A stretch of 64,000 bases of DNA from JASJBU01 sp963790775 (GCA_963790775.1 CAWBPR010000012.1:1-64000), one strand, 5' to 3'. Shown: positions 44,705 through 53,942, counted from the first letter of the stretch. The notes: generated by a model not told the origin, from the sequence alone. Numbers and translations are program-made.

Positions 44705-45373
44705 ATGGCTGCCAAGAAAGTACGCACACTGCACATCCAACGCTATCTTTTGAGCGGGATCGTTACGCTTATCCCGCTTTGGGTGACCTGGCTGATCTTC
44801 GAGTATGTCTTTAAACAACTCTCCAAACTGGGTACGCCCTGGGTGCGGGTCTTTTCCAAAAGCATTCAGGGCGAATACCCTTCCGTTGCTCAATGGCTTT
44901 TAGAACCATGGTTTCGTAATACCTTCGCCGTACTGCTGATGCTGTTAGGCCTCTACCTGGTCGGATGGCTTGCCAGCCGCGTGGTTGGGCGCCGCCTGCT
45001 CAACGCATTCGATGCTGCTGTCGAGCGCCTGCCTATGATCCAGAACGTCTACCGTCTGGTGAAAAAGCTCATCTCGGCGCTCCAACAAAAGCCCGAAAAA
45101 GTGCAACAGGTCGTACTCATCGAATTCCCGTCACCAGAGATGAAGACAGTCGGATTCGTGACCCGCACTATGGTGGACAAGCACAGCGGCAAAGAGCTGG
45201 CGGCGGTCTATGTGCCGACCACGCCAAATCCCACATCGGGCTACCTGGAGATCGTGCCGATCGACAAACTCGTTTCCACGGACTGGAGCATGGACGAAGC
45301 GATGAACTTCATCATCTCGGGTGGTGCCGTCGCGCCTGAACACGTGCCCTATACGAAACAGGGCACAGACTGA
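44705..45373 (+). CDS. DUF502 family membrane protein
   Basis: A 222-residue protein with two membrane helices (about 15-37 and 77-98) and a C-terminal soluble domain. Family signatures include GIVTLIPLWVTW, FDAAVERLPMIQNVYRLVKKL, VVLIEFPSPEMKTVGFVT and VYVPTTPNPTSGYLEIVP. The function is not established; the family is broadly conserved in proteobacteria and cyanobacteria. It stands alone here. Confidence 0.9.
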   Translation: MAAKKVRTLHIQRYLLSGIVTLIPLWVTWLIFEYVFKQLSKLGTPWVRVFSKSIQGEYPSVAQWLLEPWFRNTFAVLLMLLGLYLVGWLASRVVGRRLLNAFDAAVERLPMIQNVYRLVKKLISALQQKPEKVQQVVLIEFPSPEMKTVGFVTRTMVDKHSGKELAAVYVPTTPNPTSGYLEIVPIDKLVSTDWSMDEAMNFIISGGAVAPEHVPYTKQGTD

Positions 45374-45421
45374 CATGAGAATTTTCTGTCAGACCACCGC
45401 TCAGTGTCATATGGTGAGGAT

Positions 45422-45452
45422 TACGTGGAGTCACGCGAAGCGACTCCACGTA
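45422..45452. repeat. Perfect 11-bp hairpin
   Basis: TACGTGGAGTC (45422-45432) and GACTCCACGTA (45442-45452) with a 9-base loop, 50 bases after the DUF502 stop. It has no T tract; it could be a processing or termination signal or a REP-like unit. Confidence 0.5.
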
Positions 45453-45947
45453 CTGCAATGATTAAATTGTGAAATTAAAATATGACCATGGCGATTATAT
45501 GCACCAGTTTTCATCCACGTTGGCACGAACCCGCCAACGCTCGCGCTGCATGCCAACAAAGTTGCGTTCCAAAGTCGTACCATTATGTTGTGATATGTCA
45601 GGCAATGTTGACCACTTGTTTCCACCCATTCACCTGCATTCACTAGACCTAAAGTATCGACCTCGACACTGTATTTCACAAGCGACAGGTTGACAGGATT
45701 CCATCGAAACTGAATATAAGCGGCTAATGATCGAATACGCCTTCTTTTTGAGGTTGCTCGAGCTGCGGTCCCTTCTTCCACCAGGTTAAGGTAGGATGTG
45801 AGTATCCATCCAGACTAATTTTCTTGTATAAATGGTGCTTTTACCGATTACCAGATCAAGCTGATTAAACTTATGTGGCTCTTGCAAAGCAAAACAGTAT
45901 CAATGCAATGGCTGATGTGTCGAAAGCGTTTCAACTCAGGCTGATCT
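45453..45947. other. Stretch without a supported gene
   Basis: About 500 bases. A 116-codon frame on the minus strand and a 74-codon frame on the plus strand overlap each other and neither shows a family, a start signal or convincing composition. Nothing else was seen. Confidence 0.4.
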
Positions 45948-46667
45948 ATGAGTATTCGGGTTGGCACATCTGGATGGAGCTATGACCATTGGAAAGGACG
46001 CTTCTACCCTGAGGGTCTGGCAAAAAGCCATTGGTTCCATTTTTATGCGCAACATTTCAACACAGTTGAGGTGAATGCAACCTTTTATCGCCGCTTCGCG
46101 GATGAGACTTACCATAAATGGAGGGAGCAAGCGCCTGATGGTTTTCGTTATGTCCTGAAAACACCACGCCTCATTACCCATCAGTACCAGCTGAATAATG
46201 TCACAGAACTGATTTCCGATTTCAGCCGATCATGCCATCTTCTCGAAGAAAAATTAGGACTGATTCTTCTGCAGTTACCACCGAATATGCCATATAACCC
46301 GGAGCGACTGAGCACTGCCCTGCACTACTTTGACAATCCTTCACTTGTCGTCGTTGAATTTCGACACCAGCAGTGGCTGACTCAGGAGACATTTACCTTG
46401 CTCGGGAAATTGGGTGCAAACTACTGCAATCCAGACTCCCCTGATCATCAGTTAACGGGCCTCCTTACCGGTAAACATGGCTATCTACGGCTCCACGGCC
46501 GTAGACAATGGTATGCCGATAAGTACAATCACAGGGAGTTGCAGTCAATTGCTGAAACCGCAAGACAGCTGCAGGACCAAGGGGCGAAGGAAGTCTTCAT
46601 CTTCTTCAACAACGACTTTGAGGGGTATGCCCCGGAAAATGCCGCTGACCTACTACAACTGCTGTGA
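45948..46667 (+). CDS. DUF72 family protein (TIM-barrel)
   Basis: A 239-residue protein with the DUF72 signatures RVGTSGWSYDHWKGRFYPEG, FNTVEVNATFYR, LGLILLQLPPNM, VVEFRHQQW, YLRLHGR and VFIFFNNDFEGYAPENA. The family has a TIM-barrel fold and unknown biochemistry. The gene is intact and has no close partner. Confidence 0.92.
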   Translation: MSIRVGTSGWSYDHWKGRFYPEGLAKSHWFHFYAQHFNTVEVNATFYRRFADETYHKWREQAPDGFRYVLKTPRLITHQYQLNNVTELISDFSRSCHLLEEKLGLILLQLPPNMPYNPERLSTALHYFDNPSLVVVEFRHQQWLTQETFTLLGKLGANYCNPDSPDHQLTGLLTGKHGYLRLHGRRQWYADKYNHRELQSIAETARQLQDQGAKEVFIFFNNDFEGYAPENAADLLQLL

Positions 46668-46942
46668 CGATTGTCCCAGTGAGTGAACGAACAATAATAC
46701 AGTAGCAGGAAGACGCCCCCTCGGACTAGCCGGGATTTACGATGAAAAATGACGCCTCAAAGCTGTCCGGTATCGGCTTCTCCAGCCAGGTATTCATAAC
46801 GGATCATTGATGCTGTCAAGGCACTGGGTAGCTGCTGATTTGCTATCATTTAAATAGAACCATCAGGTGGTCCAGCAGCATTGACAAATGTCGCTTTCGT
46901 TAGCGAAAAGATGATCTCAAAAGCGTTCAATCAACACAGACC

Positions 46943-47734
46943 ATGAGTATCAAGATGATCAAGGGCCGTCTTTACATGCTACCGGCCATTCTCTGCAGCC
47001 TGCTGACGAACTGGGCGTGGGCCGAGACCGCCAACATCGAACGTGGTCGCCTGTTATACGAAAATCACTGCCTGGCCTGCCATGAAAGCCAGGTACACAT
47101 ACGGAACAATCAAAAAGTACACACCCTGGGTGGCGTCAACCGGGAAGTGATTCGCTGGTCTGAAGAGCTGAAACTCACATGGCGCGCCAGTGAGATCAAC
47201 GATGTCTCCCACTACCTTTACCGGACCTTCTATCTCGGCAACGTCAAACATCGAGGTGATCCTATGAGCTTGAAGCTGACCTCTTCCTCCTTTTTAGCCG
47301 ACAGTCCCATTCCCTCCCGTTATACCTGCACCGAAGCGGATATCTCCCCGGCGCTGAGCTGGTTTGGCATTCCTGCCGGCACGCAGAGTCTTGCACTGAT
47401 CGTGGACGATCCTGACGCACCCGATCCGGCGGCGCCGAAAATGACCTGGGTACACTGGGTGCTTTACAATCTACCCCCCGAGACGCAGGGACTCCCGGAA
47501 GCCGTCGACACAGATGATCTACCCCAAGGCACGCTTGAGGGCATCAACGACTGGAAACGCACCGGCTACGGCGGCCCCTGCCCGCCCATCGGCAGGCATC
47601 GCTACTTTTTCAAACTCTATGCCCTTGACAGTCTGCTACCCGATCTTAAGCAGCCTACAAAAGCACAACTGGAACAGGCGATGCAGGGGCATATACTCGA
47701 GCAGGTGGAATTGATGGGCACCTACCAGAAATAG
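46943..47734 (+). CDS. Cytochrome c domain fused to a PEBP (YbhB/YbcL) domain
   Basis: A 263-residue protein. A signal peptide (LPAILCSLLTNWAWAE) precedes a monohaem cytochrome-like domain with CLACH at about 44-48, but without an obvious distal Met. From about residue 108 (MSLKLTSSSFLADSPIPSRY) it is a YbhB/YbcL protein: DISPALSWFGIPAGTQSLAL, DDPDAPD, VHWVLYNLP and GYGGPCPPIGRHRY. At the junction the DNA has GAGGTGAT followed after three bases by ATG (47264), a good ribosome-binding site for the PEBP part alone. Either two genes fused in frame or one frame yields two products: exported and cytosolic. Confidence 0.85.
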   Translation: MSIKMIKGRLYMLPAILCSLLTNWAWAETANIERGRLLYENHCLACHESQVHIRNNQKVHTLGGVNREVIRWSEELKLTWRASEINDVSHYLYRTFYLGNVKHRGDPMSLKLTSSSFLADSPIPSRYTCTEADISPALSWFGIPAGTQSLALIVDDPDAPDPAAPKMTWVHWVLYNLPPETQGLPEAVDTDDLPQGTLEGINDWKRTGYGGPCPPIGRHRYFFKLYALDSLLPDLKQPTKAQLEQAMQGHILEQVELMGTYQK

Positions 47735-47754
47735 CCGTTTTTGCAACTCAACCG

Positions 47755-48012
47755 ATGACCGAACAGCGCTTCGATGTCAAAGACCTGGCCCTGACGGATC
47801 AAGGGGTTTCCCGCACCGAATGGGCACTCCAGGAAATGCCGCTGGTGCGTGGGCTGATGCAACAGTTCGAACGTGAGCAACCACTGCAGGATATCCGCAC
47901 CAGTGGTTGTCTGTATATTGCCACCCTTAAGCTGCAGGCCATGGAGCTCAACACTGATCGGCTCACCGACGAACAGCAGGCCTATCTCTCCTCCTGGGAA
48001 GAGGGTACCTGA
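47755..48012 (+). pseudogene. ahcY: Internally deleted S-adenosylhomocysteine hydrolase
   Basis: The 85-codon frame joins the two ends of SAHH. Residues 1-51 (FDVKDLALTDQGVSRTEWAL, MPLVRGLMQQFE, PLQDIRTSGCL) match the N-terminus; residues 52-85 (TLKLQAMELNTDRLTDEQ, AYLSSWEEGT) match the extreme C-terminus of the shorter bacterial/archaeal SAHH type. Everything between, including the NAD-binding domain and active-site residues, is gone, about 330 codons. The junction is in frame near TSGCLYIATLK. It cannot be catalytic. It lies 20 bases after the cytochrome-PEBP gene and 14 before the HhH gene, so it may still be translated. Confidence 0.72.
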
Positions 48013-48026
48013 GCCACCAGCCAACC

Positions 48027-48875
48027 ATGGACGCCCCCCTCAATACCCAGATCGCCATGAAACTTCAGGAAATGTCCGATCTGCTCGAACAGCAAGGCGC
48101 CAATCCCTTTCGTATCAAGGCCTATCGTCAGGCGGCCATCACCCTGTCCGATCTCGGGCAGGATGTGGCGGATATCCTCCAGCAGGAAGGCAACAAGGGC
48201 CTGGAGACCCTACCGGGAATTGGCCGGGGCATTGCCACCGCCATCGCAGAGATCGTTACCACGGGTCGTTGGGCCCAGTTGGAGCGTCTGCGAGGCAGCC
48301 TGGATCCGTTCCATCTATTCCAGACCGTACCGGGAATTGGCCCGGAACTGGCGGCGAAGATTCATGACGAGTTGCACATCGATACCCTGGAGGCTTTGGA
48401 GAATGCCGCTTTTGACGGCTCCCTGGAAAAACTCAAGGGTATCGGCGGCCGCCGCCTGACGGCGTTGCGCGCTACACTCGCCGTCATGCTCGGCCGGGCT
48501 CGCCGGGAACGGCGCTCACAGCCTACAGACGGACCAGATGTCTCCCTGCTGCTGGAGGTGGATCGTCTCTACCTGGAGCAGGCCTTCACAGGGGAGTTGC
48601 CGAAAATCGCACCCAAACGCTTTAATCCGGAGAGTAAGGCCTGGCTGCCGATCCTGCATACGGAGAAAGCAGACTGGCACTTTACCGCCATGTTCTCCAA
48701 CACGGCCCGCGCGCATCAGCTCAACAAGATCCATGACTGGGTAGTGATCTATTTCTATGACGATCACCAGCAGGAAGGCCAGCATACCCTGGTCACCGAA
48801 ACCCGTGGCCCCCTGCAGGGGAGGCGGGTGGTACGCGGACGTGAATCCGAGTGTCAGCACCATTACCAGACTTGA
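48027..48875 (+). CDS. Helix-hairpin-helix DNA-binding protein, PolX N-terminus-like
   Basis: A 282-residue protein. The first 90 residues resemble the 8-kDa lyase-like domain of family X polymerases (LLEQQGANPFRIKAYRQAA) with an HhH motif LETLPGIGRGIATAIAEI; another HhH is TVPGIGPELAAKI and a third KLKGIGGRRLTAL. The rest (about 165-282) has VSLLLEVDRLYLEQA and YFYDDHQQEGQHTLVTETRG. The nucleotidyl-transferase palm and PHP domains of PolX are absent. Some proteins of this kind are annotated as DNA-binding only. Intact. Confidence 0.82.
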   Translation: MDAPLNTQIAMKLQEMSDLLEQQGANPFRIKAYRQAAITLSDLGQDVADILQQEGNKGLETLPGIGRGIATAIAEIVTTGRWAQLERLRGSLDPFHLFQTVPGIGPELAAKIHDELHIDTLEALENAAFDGSLEKLKGIGGRRLTALRATLAVMLGRARRERRSQPTDGPDVSLLLEVDRLYLEQAFTGELPKIAPKRFNPESKAWLPILHTEKADWHFTAMFSNTARAHQLNKIHDWVVIYFYDDHQQEGQHTLVTETRGPLQGRRVVRGRESECQHHYQT

Positions 48876-49178
48876 GTGCTACCCTTCTCTTTTGCGTGTG
48901 AGGGGGACAAACGCAACACCCAGTACGTCGGTTACCGAAAGCCCCCCTGATTCCTCTTTCACTGCAACCATCAGCTTGCTCAAGTTTTCCAGCTAGGACT
49001 TATTCAATAATAATACTGAGCCAACGGGTTCGCATGAGTGCAATATATAAATTGTAGAGAGGATTTGATGGTCCAAATCCATCAGATAAACCTGAAGAGA
49101 CTCAGGATGATTGGGGTGAGGATTTTCCCTAGGAGGCGCTTTCGGAAGAACAATAACGAATTGCCGGAATTGTCCGGC
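48876..49178. other. Intergenic stretch, nothing recognised
   Basis: About 300 bases between converging genes, without a convincing frame or terminator. Confidence 0.4.
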
Positions 49179-49814
49179 TTAGTGTTTGTTCATTGCGAAA
49201 ACGTCTTCGAGAATCTGTCTGGGTACATCAATGGCATGCTGTTGCTTGAGTGCCAGTGCGAATACTTCCACCGAGGCAGGATATTCCTCCATTTCCAGCA
49301 GGAAACTGCTGATATCCTCGATAACGGCCCATGGGTAGATCAACCAGCGCCATTCAGCCACCTCTTCGGCAAAATAGTCGGGAACAAAACTGGAGACACG
49401 TTTATGGTGCAGGACAGCTGTCCTGAGTGATGCCGGTTCACCCCTAGCATGCAAATGTTCTGTAGCCACTTGAAAGGTATCGCCTGAATCACAGACATCA
49501 TCGACTAAAAGCACCCGTCTGCCTCCGACTTCGGCAGTCAGTGGATAGCGAACCTTGGCGGTTCGTTCCTTGTGAACAGCATGATAGTGTTCGACCTTGA
49601 GAGTGGCCAGGTCAAACAGATTCAAGTGATCGGAGAGAATCCTGGCCGGTATGAGACCCCCACGGCTGATCGCAACAATAATTTCCGGATCGAAATGATT
49701 CTCACGCACCTGCCACACCAGATTACGCGCCAGTTGATAGGTCTGACCCCAGGTGATGAGTTCACAGGGAATCCCTCTATTCCCTTGATTCTGAGAATCA
49801 GCAGCTTGCACCAA
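49179..49814 (-). CDS. Phosphoribosyltransferase family protein
   Basis: A 211-residue protein with a type I PRTase fold: IIVAISRGGLIPARILSDHL near the N-terminus and the PRPP-binding loop VLLVDDVCDSGDTFQVA at about 101-117. It resembles xanthine/hypoxanthine PRTases in the Gpt/Hpt group; the C-terminal YPWAVIED is typical of that set. The start overlaps the end of a proline-rich frame by 17 bases, which argues for coupled translation. Substrate not certain. Confidence 0.87.
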   Translation of the reverse strand: MVQAADSQNQGNRGIPCELITWGQTYQLARNLVWQVRENHFDPEIIVAISRGGLIPARILSDHLNLFDLATLKVEHYHAVHKERTAKVRYPLTAEVGGRRVLLVDDVCDSGDTFQVATEHLHARGEPASLRTAVLHHKRVSSFVPDYFAEEVAEWRWLIYPWAVIEDISSFLLEMEEYPASVEVFALALKQQHAIDVPRQILEDVFAMNKH

Positions 49815-50013
49815 GAAACTCCGGTGGTGATGCAGGTGGAATCTCGATTGGCGTATCAGGCGGCGCCTCTAGCGGCGGAGGTTCAGCTGGTATCTCCTCA
49901 GGTTGTCCAGGTGGAATGCCAGGGGGTACTTCAGGCTGGGGTTTCTCCGGTGGTGTCCCGGGTGGAATATCCTGCTCATCCGGTTGTCGATCTGTAGATA
50001 TCAATCTCAGCAT
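49798..50013 (-). CDS. Small proline-rich protein
   Basis: A 71-residue frame (MLRLISTDRQPDEQD...) of which more than a third is proline, in PPG/PPE/PPS repeats with acidic residues. It overlaps the phosphoribosyltransferase start by 17 bases. Low-complexity proline-rich small proteins of this kind occur in many proteobacteria, but no function is known. It may be a genuine leader gene or a composition artefact; the overlap with a real gene gives it some support. Confidence 0.45.
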   Translation of the reverse strand: MLRLISTDRQPDEQDIPPGTPPEKPQPEVPPGIPPGQPEEIPAEPPPLEAPPDTPIEIPPASPPEFLGASC

Positions 50014-50283
50014 AAATCACTCCAGCTTTCGAGTATGCTTCCTATGTTTAGCCTAGCTCTCGCCATCTGCAGGCGCCAGTCGAATGGACACATATCTAGT
50101 ACTTTATTCTGACCTAGATGGCAGTGATCAATATCACTCCAGCAGGCTGTTTACACGCTTATCAGGGTAACGTTTGTAGATCGTCACCTGACTGAGGCCC
50201 ACCTCTATATGCACTCATCTCGGTTGTGAATTTACCTGCTAGCATTGAAGTAGGAGAGTGTGATTTTAGGGAGGTATTAGTCT

Positions 50284-50850
50284 ATGCAAGTTCCATTACA
50301 GATCACATTTCGGCATATGGATCCCTCGCCAGCGCTTGAGGACCAGATTAGGGAAGAGGCCGCCAAGCTGGAGCAGTTCCATGAACATATCATGAGTTGC
50401 AAGGTGGTTCTGGAAAGTCCGCACAGGCATCATCACAAAGGTAAGCTCTATCATTTTCACATCGACCTGAAGACTCCGGGTATGGAGATGTTGGTCACCC
50501 GAAAACACCACGATAATCATGCCCATGAAGATGTCTATGTAGTTATCCGAGATGCCTTTGATGCGATGCAGAGACAACTGGAAGATTTTGCCAGACGCCA
50601 ACGTGGTGAAGTTAAGGCCCATGAACCGCCATTACACGGTCGTGTTGCTGAACTGGTGCCGATGCAAGACTATGGCAAAATTAAGACACCGGATGGGCGT
50701 GAGATTTATTTCCATCGTAACAGTGTATTGGATAATGCCTATGACAAGCTGACGGAAGGTAGTGAAGTCAAATTCGTTGAAGAGAGTGGAGATGAGGGCC
50801 CGCAAGCCAGTACGGTTATTTTTGTCGGTAAACATCACATCCCGGGCTAG
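50284..50850 (+). CDS. Ribosome hibernation factor (HPF/RaiA) with cold-shock domain
   Basis: A 188-residue protein. The N-terminal half is HPF-like (LQITFRHMDPSPALEDQIRE, VYVVIRDAFDAMQRQLED). The C-terminal half is a cold-shock/S1-like domain (HGRVAELVPMQDYGKIKTPD, GREIYFHRNSV, GSEVKFVEESGDEGPQASTV). Fusion of the two is known in gammaproteobacteria and is thought to act on idle ribosomes or RNA. GGGAGG about ten bases upstream of the ATG is a strong ribosome-binding site. Confidence 0.9.
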   Translation: MQVPLQITFRHMDPSPALEDQIREEAAKLEQFHEHIMSCKVVLESPHRHHHKGKLYHFHIDLKTPGMEMLVTRKHHDNHAHEDVYVVIRDAFDAMQRQLEDFARRQRGEVKAHEPPLHGRVAELVPMQDYGKIKTPDGREIYFHRNSVLDNAYDKLTEGSEVKFVEESGDEGPQASTVIFVGKHHIPG

Positions 50851-50911
50851 GGCATTGGGAAATTTCAACTGATTGAAGAGTCATGATTTATCCAATGCCA
50901 GGAGGTAAAAA

Positions 50912-51391
50912 ATGTCGATCGCGAAACAGTTACAGACCTACCTGAAACAGCATGAAATCAAATATCGCCTGATTACTCACCCGCATACAGGCTCCAGTAT
51001 GGAATCGGCTGAACAAGCCCATGTGCATGGAGATGCACTGGCGAAGGGAATTCTGGTGACTACGGCGGATGACGGCTATCGGCTTGTAGTGGTGCCCTCT
51101 GACTATCACATCGAACTGGAGTCACTGCAGACACTGTTAAAGCAGGAGGTTGAAATGTCTACAGAAACCGAGCTTGGAGAATGCTTCCCGGACTGTGAAG
51201 TGGGGGCCGTGCCGCCACTGGGGCATGTTTACGGGATCAAGACCCTTTGGGATCCGGACACCAGTCTGGGTAGAGAGGAACGGATCTTTTTTGAAGCCGG
51301 CGATCACGAGCACCTGGTGGCAGTCAGTGGTGAGCAGTTCCATGAGTTGATGGCGCCGGCGGAGCGGGGTGAGTTTAGCCAGCATATCTGA
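50912..51391 (+). CDS. YbaK/ProX-type aminoacyl-tRNA deacylase
   Basis: A 159-residue YbaK-fold protein: KYRLITHPHTGSSMESAEQA, DALAKGILVTTADDGYRLVV (with the conserved Lys) and CEVGAVPPLGHVYGIKTL. The family removes misacylated amino acids from tRNA. AGGAGG precedes the ATG. A truncated second copy lies at 57183-57309. Confidence 0.9.
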   Translation: MSIAKQLQTYLKQHEIKYRLITHPHTGSSMESAEQAHVHGDALAKGILVTTADDGYRLVVVPSDYHIELESLQTLLKQEVEMSTETELGECFPDCEVGAVPPLGHVYGIKTLWDPDTSLGREERIFFEAGDHEHLVAVSGEQFHELMAPAERGEFSQHI

Positions 51392-51488
51392 CGCTGGACT
51401 GACAAGGTGACAGGAACCGGTGGCCTCCCTTGCCGCTCCATGAAAATATGATTTCCATATGGCATGCCTAACTCAAGGGATTATTTGA

Positions 51489-51785
51489 CTAGTAGGACGG
51501 TAATGGCCGCGAGGTATCATCCACTTCTTTTTCCGCATCGAGCCAGTCCTGCACCTCATATCCCGACACGAAGCCACGCTGCTCAGCCTTTAGATAGGCC
51601 AGTTCCTCGATTTTGCGATGACGCTCTTCGTCAGAGGCGAAAAATGAATTTGTAATCGGAGTTTTATTAGAGCCTTCTATCTGCCCATGGGTATCGTGCG
51701 ACGCGGAAGAATCAACTTTTGTCGTCCCTGATACCTTGCGCTTCGTCCTGGGTTGGTTTCCACTTGCTTTCTTTCTAGTCGTCAT
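51489..51785 (-). CDS. DUF2934 family protein
   Basis: A 98-residue protein with a basic, Ser/Thr-rich N-terminus and the short DUF2934 motif at the C-terminus: RKIEELAYLKAEQRGFVSGY and QDWLDAEKEV. Function unknown. Intact. Confidence 0.8.
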   Translation of the reverse strand: MTTRKKASGNQPRTKRKVSGTTKVDSSASHDTHGQIEGSNKTPITNSFFASDEERHRKIEELAYLKAEQRGFVSGYEVQDWLDAEKEVDDTSRPLPSY

Positions 51786-51948
51786 GCTGCTCTCCTCTGT
51801 GACTGATCTTCTTTTGTCGAGACCCTCATATACATTTTATAATTTTTGCAATCTTCGATCTCGATAACCTGTCACGTATTGTTCATTCCCGTTCCCCGCT
51901 ATTCTTCCCTATTGTCGAATCCCAACCTAATCTTCCTGGATTGAAAGG

Positions 51949-53898
51949 TCATGCTGAATCCTGTTTCGGCCTCACCAGCTGGGGACAGACAGCGGCTATC
52001 TCCTGATACACCCGCCAGGGGTGTTTTTCATAGCGTCGAGAGAAGTGGAAGGGGATCAGGTGCTGTACCTGCGCCTCATTGGCGATTTCTCCACAGGCAA
52101 GGGTTGTCAGATGTCCGGTTCGCCGGGCCTGCGCGCGCTCCTGTTGCAGGAAGGTCGCCTCACAGAAGAAGGTGTGCGCACCCTGTGTCAATGCCCTTAG
52201 CTTGATCCGGTTATCTAGGGTATCCGCAAAATCTGTCGCATACACCAGCCTGCTACCCTGGCTTATCAGTATCAGGTCCTCGGCGAGCTTTGCCACCAAC
52301 TCCGCACGGCCATCGGGAAGCCTAATGCTGGCTGTCTCCTCACCGGCATAGAGACACTCCTTCAGCTCATTCAGCCAGGGACCGGGTTCCAGTTGCCTTT
52401 CGAGTAATCGTTCCTTGCGCACGTTGATCTGTTTGACGGGCTCATAGGCAAAGGCCAGGACCGGCGTGCCATGATCCAGGGTCACGGCGCGCACTCGGAA
52501 ATCGGGCTCCGCCAACAGCACATCCTCCCGCACACCCTCTTCACCACAGGGATTACAACCTGGCTGCCCGGCCTGTAGACGGTATCTTTTCAAATAAGCG
52601 CCATGCAGCTCTGTCACCTCGAAGCGAGGTCCTCGCATGCCGATCCGGTCCCAGTGAATCCCATTGATGAGACCCTCGATATTGGCTGCCAGATCTGGCG
52701 GACCATACAGACGACAGACATTGCTCTCGCCAATGCGGGAACGCAATAGCCAGAGAAAGCCACAGATGTGATCCACATGGGTATGGGTGATAAAGACATC
52801 GCTCACCTGATGGGCAATGCGTGTCGGCAGCCGGGAACCTTCCCCCAGGTCGAAGAGCAGGCTGCGCCGCTGATGGCGCAGGCGCAGATGCAGCAACGGA
52901 TCACCGAACACACCATTGACCAGTACCGCCATGGCGGTTCCCACATGCACCAGAGGCCGCACTCCGCCATTTGCTTGTATCGCCGCATCCGGCAGCAGAT
53001 CCGGTGGCGGTATATAGCGCACCAGCTTATCGGCAAATGGCTTGTTCGTGGTCAGCAGACCAGCGGCATCGCGGCAGGCATCCCGCACCAGTAAGGTGTC
53101 GGTCGGCCGATGCATGGCTGGTAAACGCACGCTGAGTGTCCCGTTATCGGCGCCGGTCACCTCACCCATCGCCACAGTATGCTCCCGTTCCAGGAAGGCC
53201 ACCTGCTTGCCCAGCCAGGCTTCCGGCGCATTTCTGGGCGGGGTTCCAACCGTTTTCAGTTGCTGCAAGGGAACAACGCGTTCTTCTGCCCCATCAAGGT
53301 AGTGATCCCAAAGCCCTGTTCGCTGTCGGGCGCGCGTCATCTTACCGGGACGGCTGGCTTTTTCTGCGGCCTTGATATAAGCCACCTCGATACCCAGGCT
53401 TTGCAGCTCATGCACCAGCAGTGGCGGCTGGGCCGGACGCTGCAATACCAGCACTAGATCGATATCCGCTGCCCGAACCAGTGAAGTGAGCAGTTCGGCA
53501 CCGGCAACCCCTCTGATCACACCAGGGGCATCCAGTAACAAGGTGCCGGCAGAGACTTCATCAGCCAACCTCCTGACTGCCGACACCAGGGGCAGGCGGA
53601 ATCTGGCGGCATCCAGGGAACAGAGCGCCTCCATCCCCCTCAGTGACCAACCCGTTTCCTCCCAACTCCCCAGGCAGACCGCGCCGGGCGCGCCAAAGAC
53701 CGGTGAGCCCGGGTCTGCACTGAGACACCAGACTGAGCGCCCCAAACCCGATAACTGCACTGCCAGACCCGCAGCCAGAGTGGTCTTGCCGATGCCAGGC
53801 TGGCCGAACAGCAATACCCGTCGATCCCGGCTCAACAGATGCCCGGTAATCAAGGCAGGCTCAGCCTCGAAGCATGCTGGAGAATCGAACTGGTTCAT
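51949..53898 (-). CDS. Clp1/Grc3-like kinase domain fused to RNase Z
   Basis: A 649-residue two-part protein. Residues 1-240 are a P-loop domain of the Clp1/Nol9/Grc3 polynucleotide-kinase kind: Walker A GQPGIGKTTLA at about 33-43, then VWCLSADPGSPVFGAPGAV and DLVLVLQRPAQPPLLVHELQ. Residues 320-649 are RNase Z-like: VGTAMAVLVNGVFGDPLLHL, metal motif HTHVDHICG at about 369-377, LDHGTPVLAFAYEP and YATDFADTLDNRIKLRAL with CEATF. RNase Z cuts tRNA 3' trailers; Clp1-type kinases phosphorylate RNA 5'-OH ends. One polypeptide carrying both suggests an RNA repair or processing function. Both motif sets look intact. Activity is inferred. Confidence 0.82.
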   Translation of the reverse strand: MNQFDSPACFEAEPALITGHLLSRDRRVLLFGQPGIGKTTLAAGLAVQLSGLGRSVWCLSADPGSPVFGAPGAVCLGSWEETGWSLRGMEALCSLDAARFRLPLVSAVRRLADEVSAGTLLLDAPGVIRGVAGAELLTSLVRAADIDLVLVLQRPAQPPLLVHELQSLGIEVAYIKAAEKASRPGKMTRARQRTGLWDHYLDGAEERVVPLQQLKTVGTPPRNAPEAWLGKQVAFLEREHTVAMGEVTGADNGTLSVRLPAMHRPTDTLLVRDACRDAAGLLTTNKPFADKLVRYIPPPDLLPDAAIQANGGVRPLVHVGTAMAVLVNGVFGDPLLHLRLRHQRRSLLFDLGEGSRLPTRIAHQVSDVFITHTHVDHICGFLWLLRSRIGESNVCRLYGPPDLAANIEGLINGIHWDRIGMRGPRFEVTELHGAYLKRYRLQAGQPGCNPCGEEGVREDVLLAEPDFRVRAVTLDHGTPVLAFAYEPVKQINVRKERLLERQLEPGPWLNELKECLYAGEETASIRLPDGRAELVAKLAEDLILISQGSRLVYATDFADTLDNRIKLRALTQGAHTFFCEATFLQQERAQARRTGHLTTLACGEIANEAQVQHLIPFHFSRRYEKHPWRVYQEIAAVCPQLVRPKQDSA

Positions 53899-53942
53899 TT
53901 ACCCCTCTGTTCTGAGCATAGCGGAAGTAGAAGCTTTCTCTG

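Noticed and set aside
45431..45781. 116-codon minus-strand frame after DUF502
   Set aside because: No family, no start signal, overlapped by another frame and by the hairpin at 45422-45452; likely chance.
47755..48012. Novel small protein of 85 residues
   Set aside because: Both ends match S-adenosylhomocysteine hydrolase termini, so an internal deletion explains it better.
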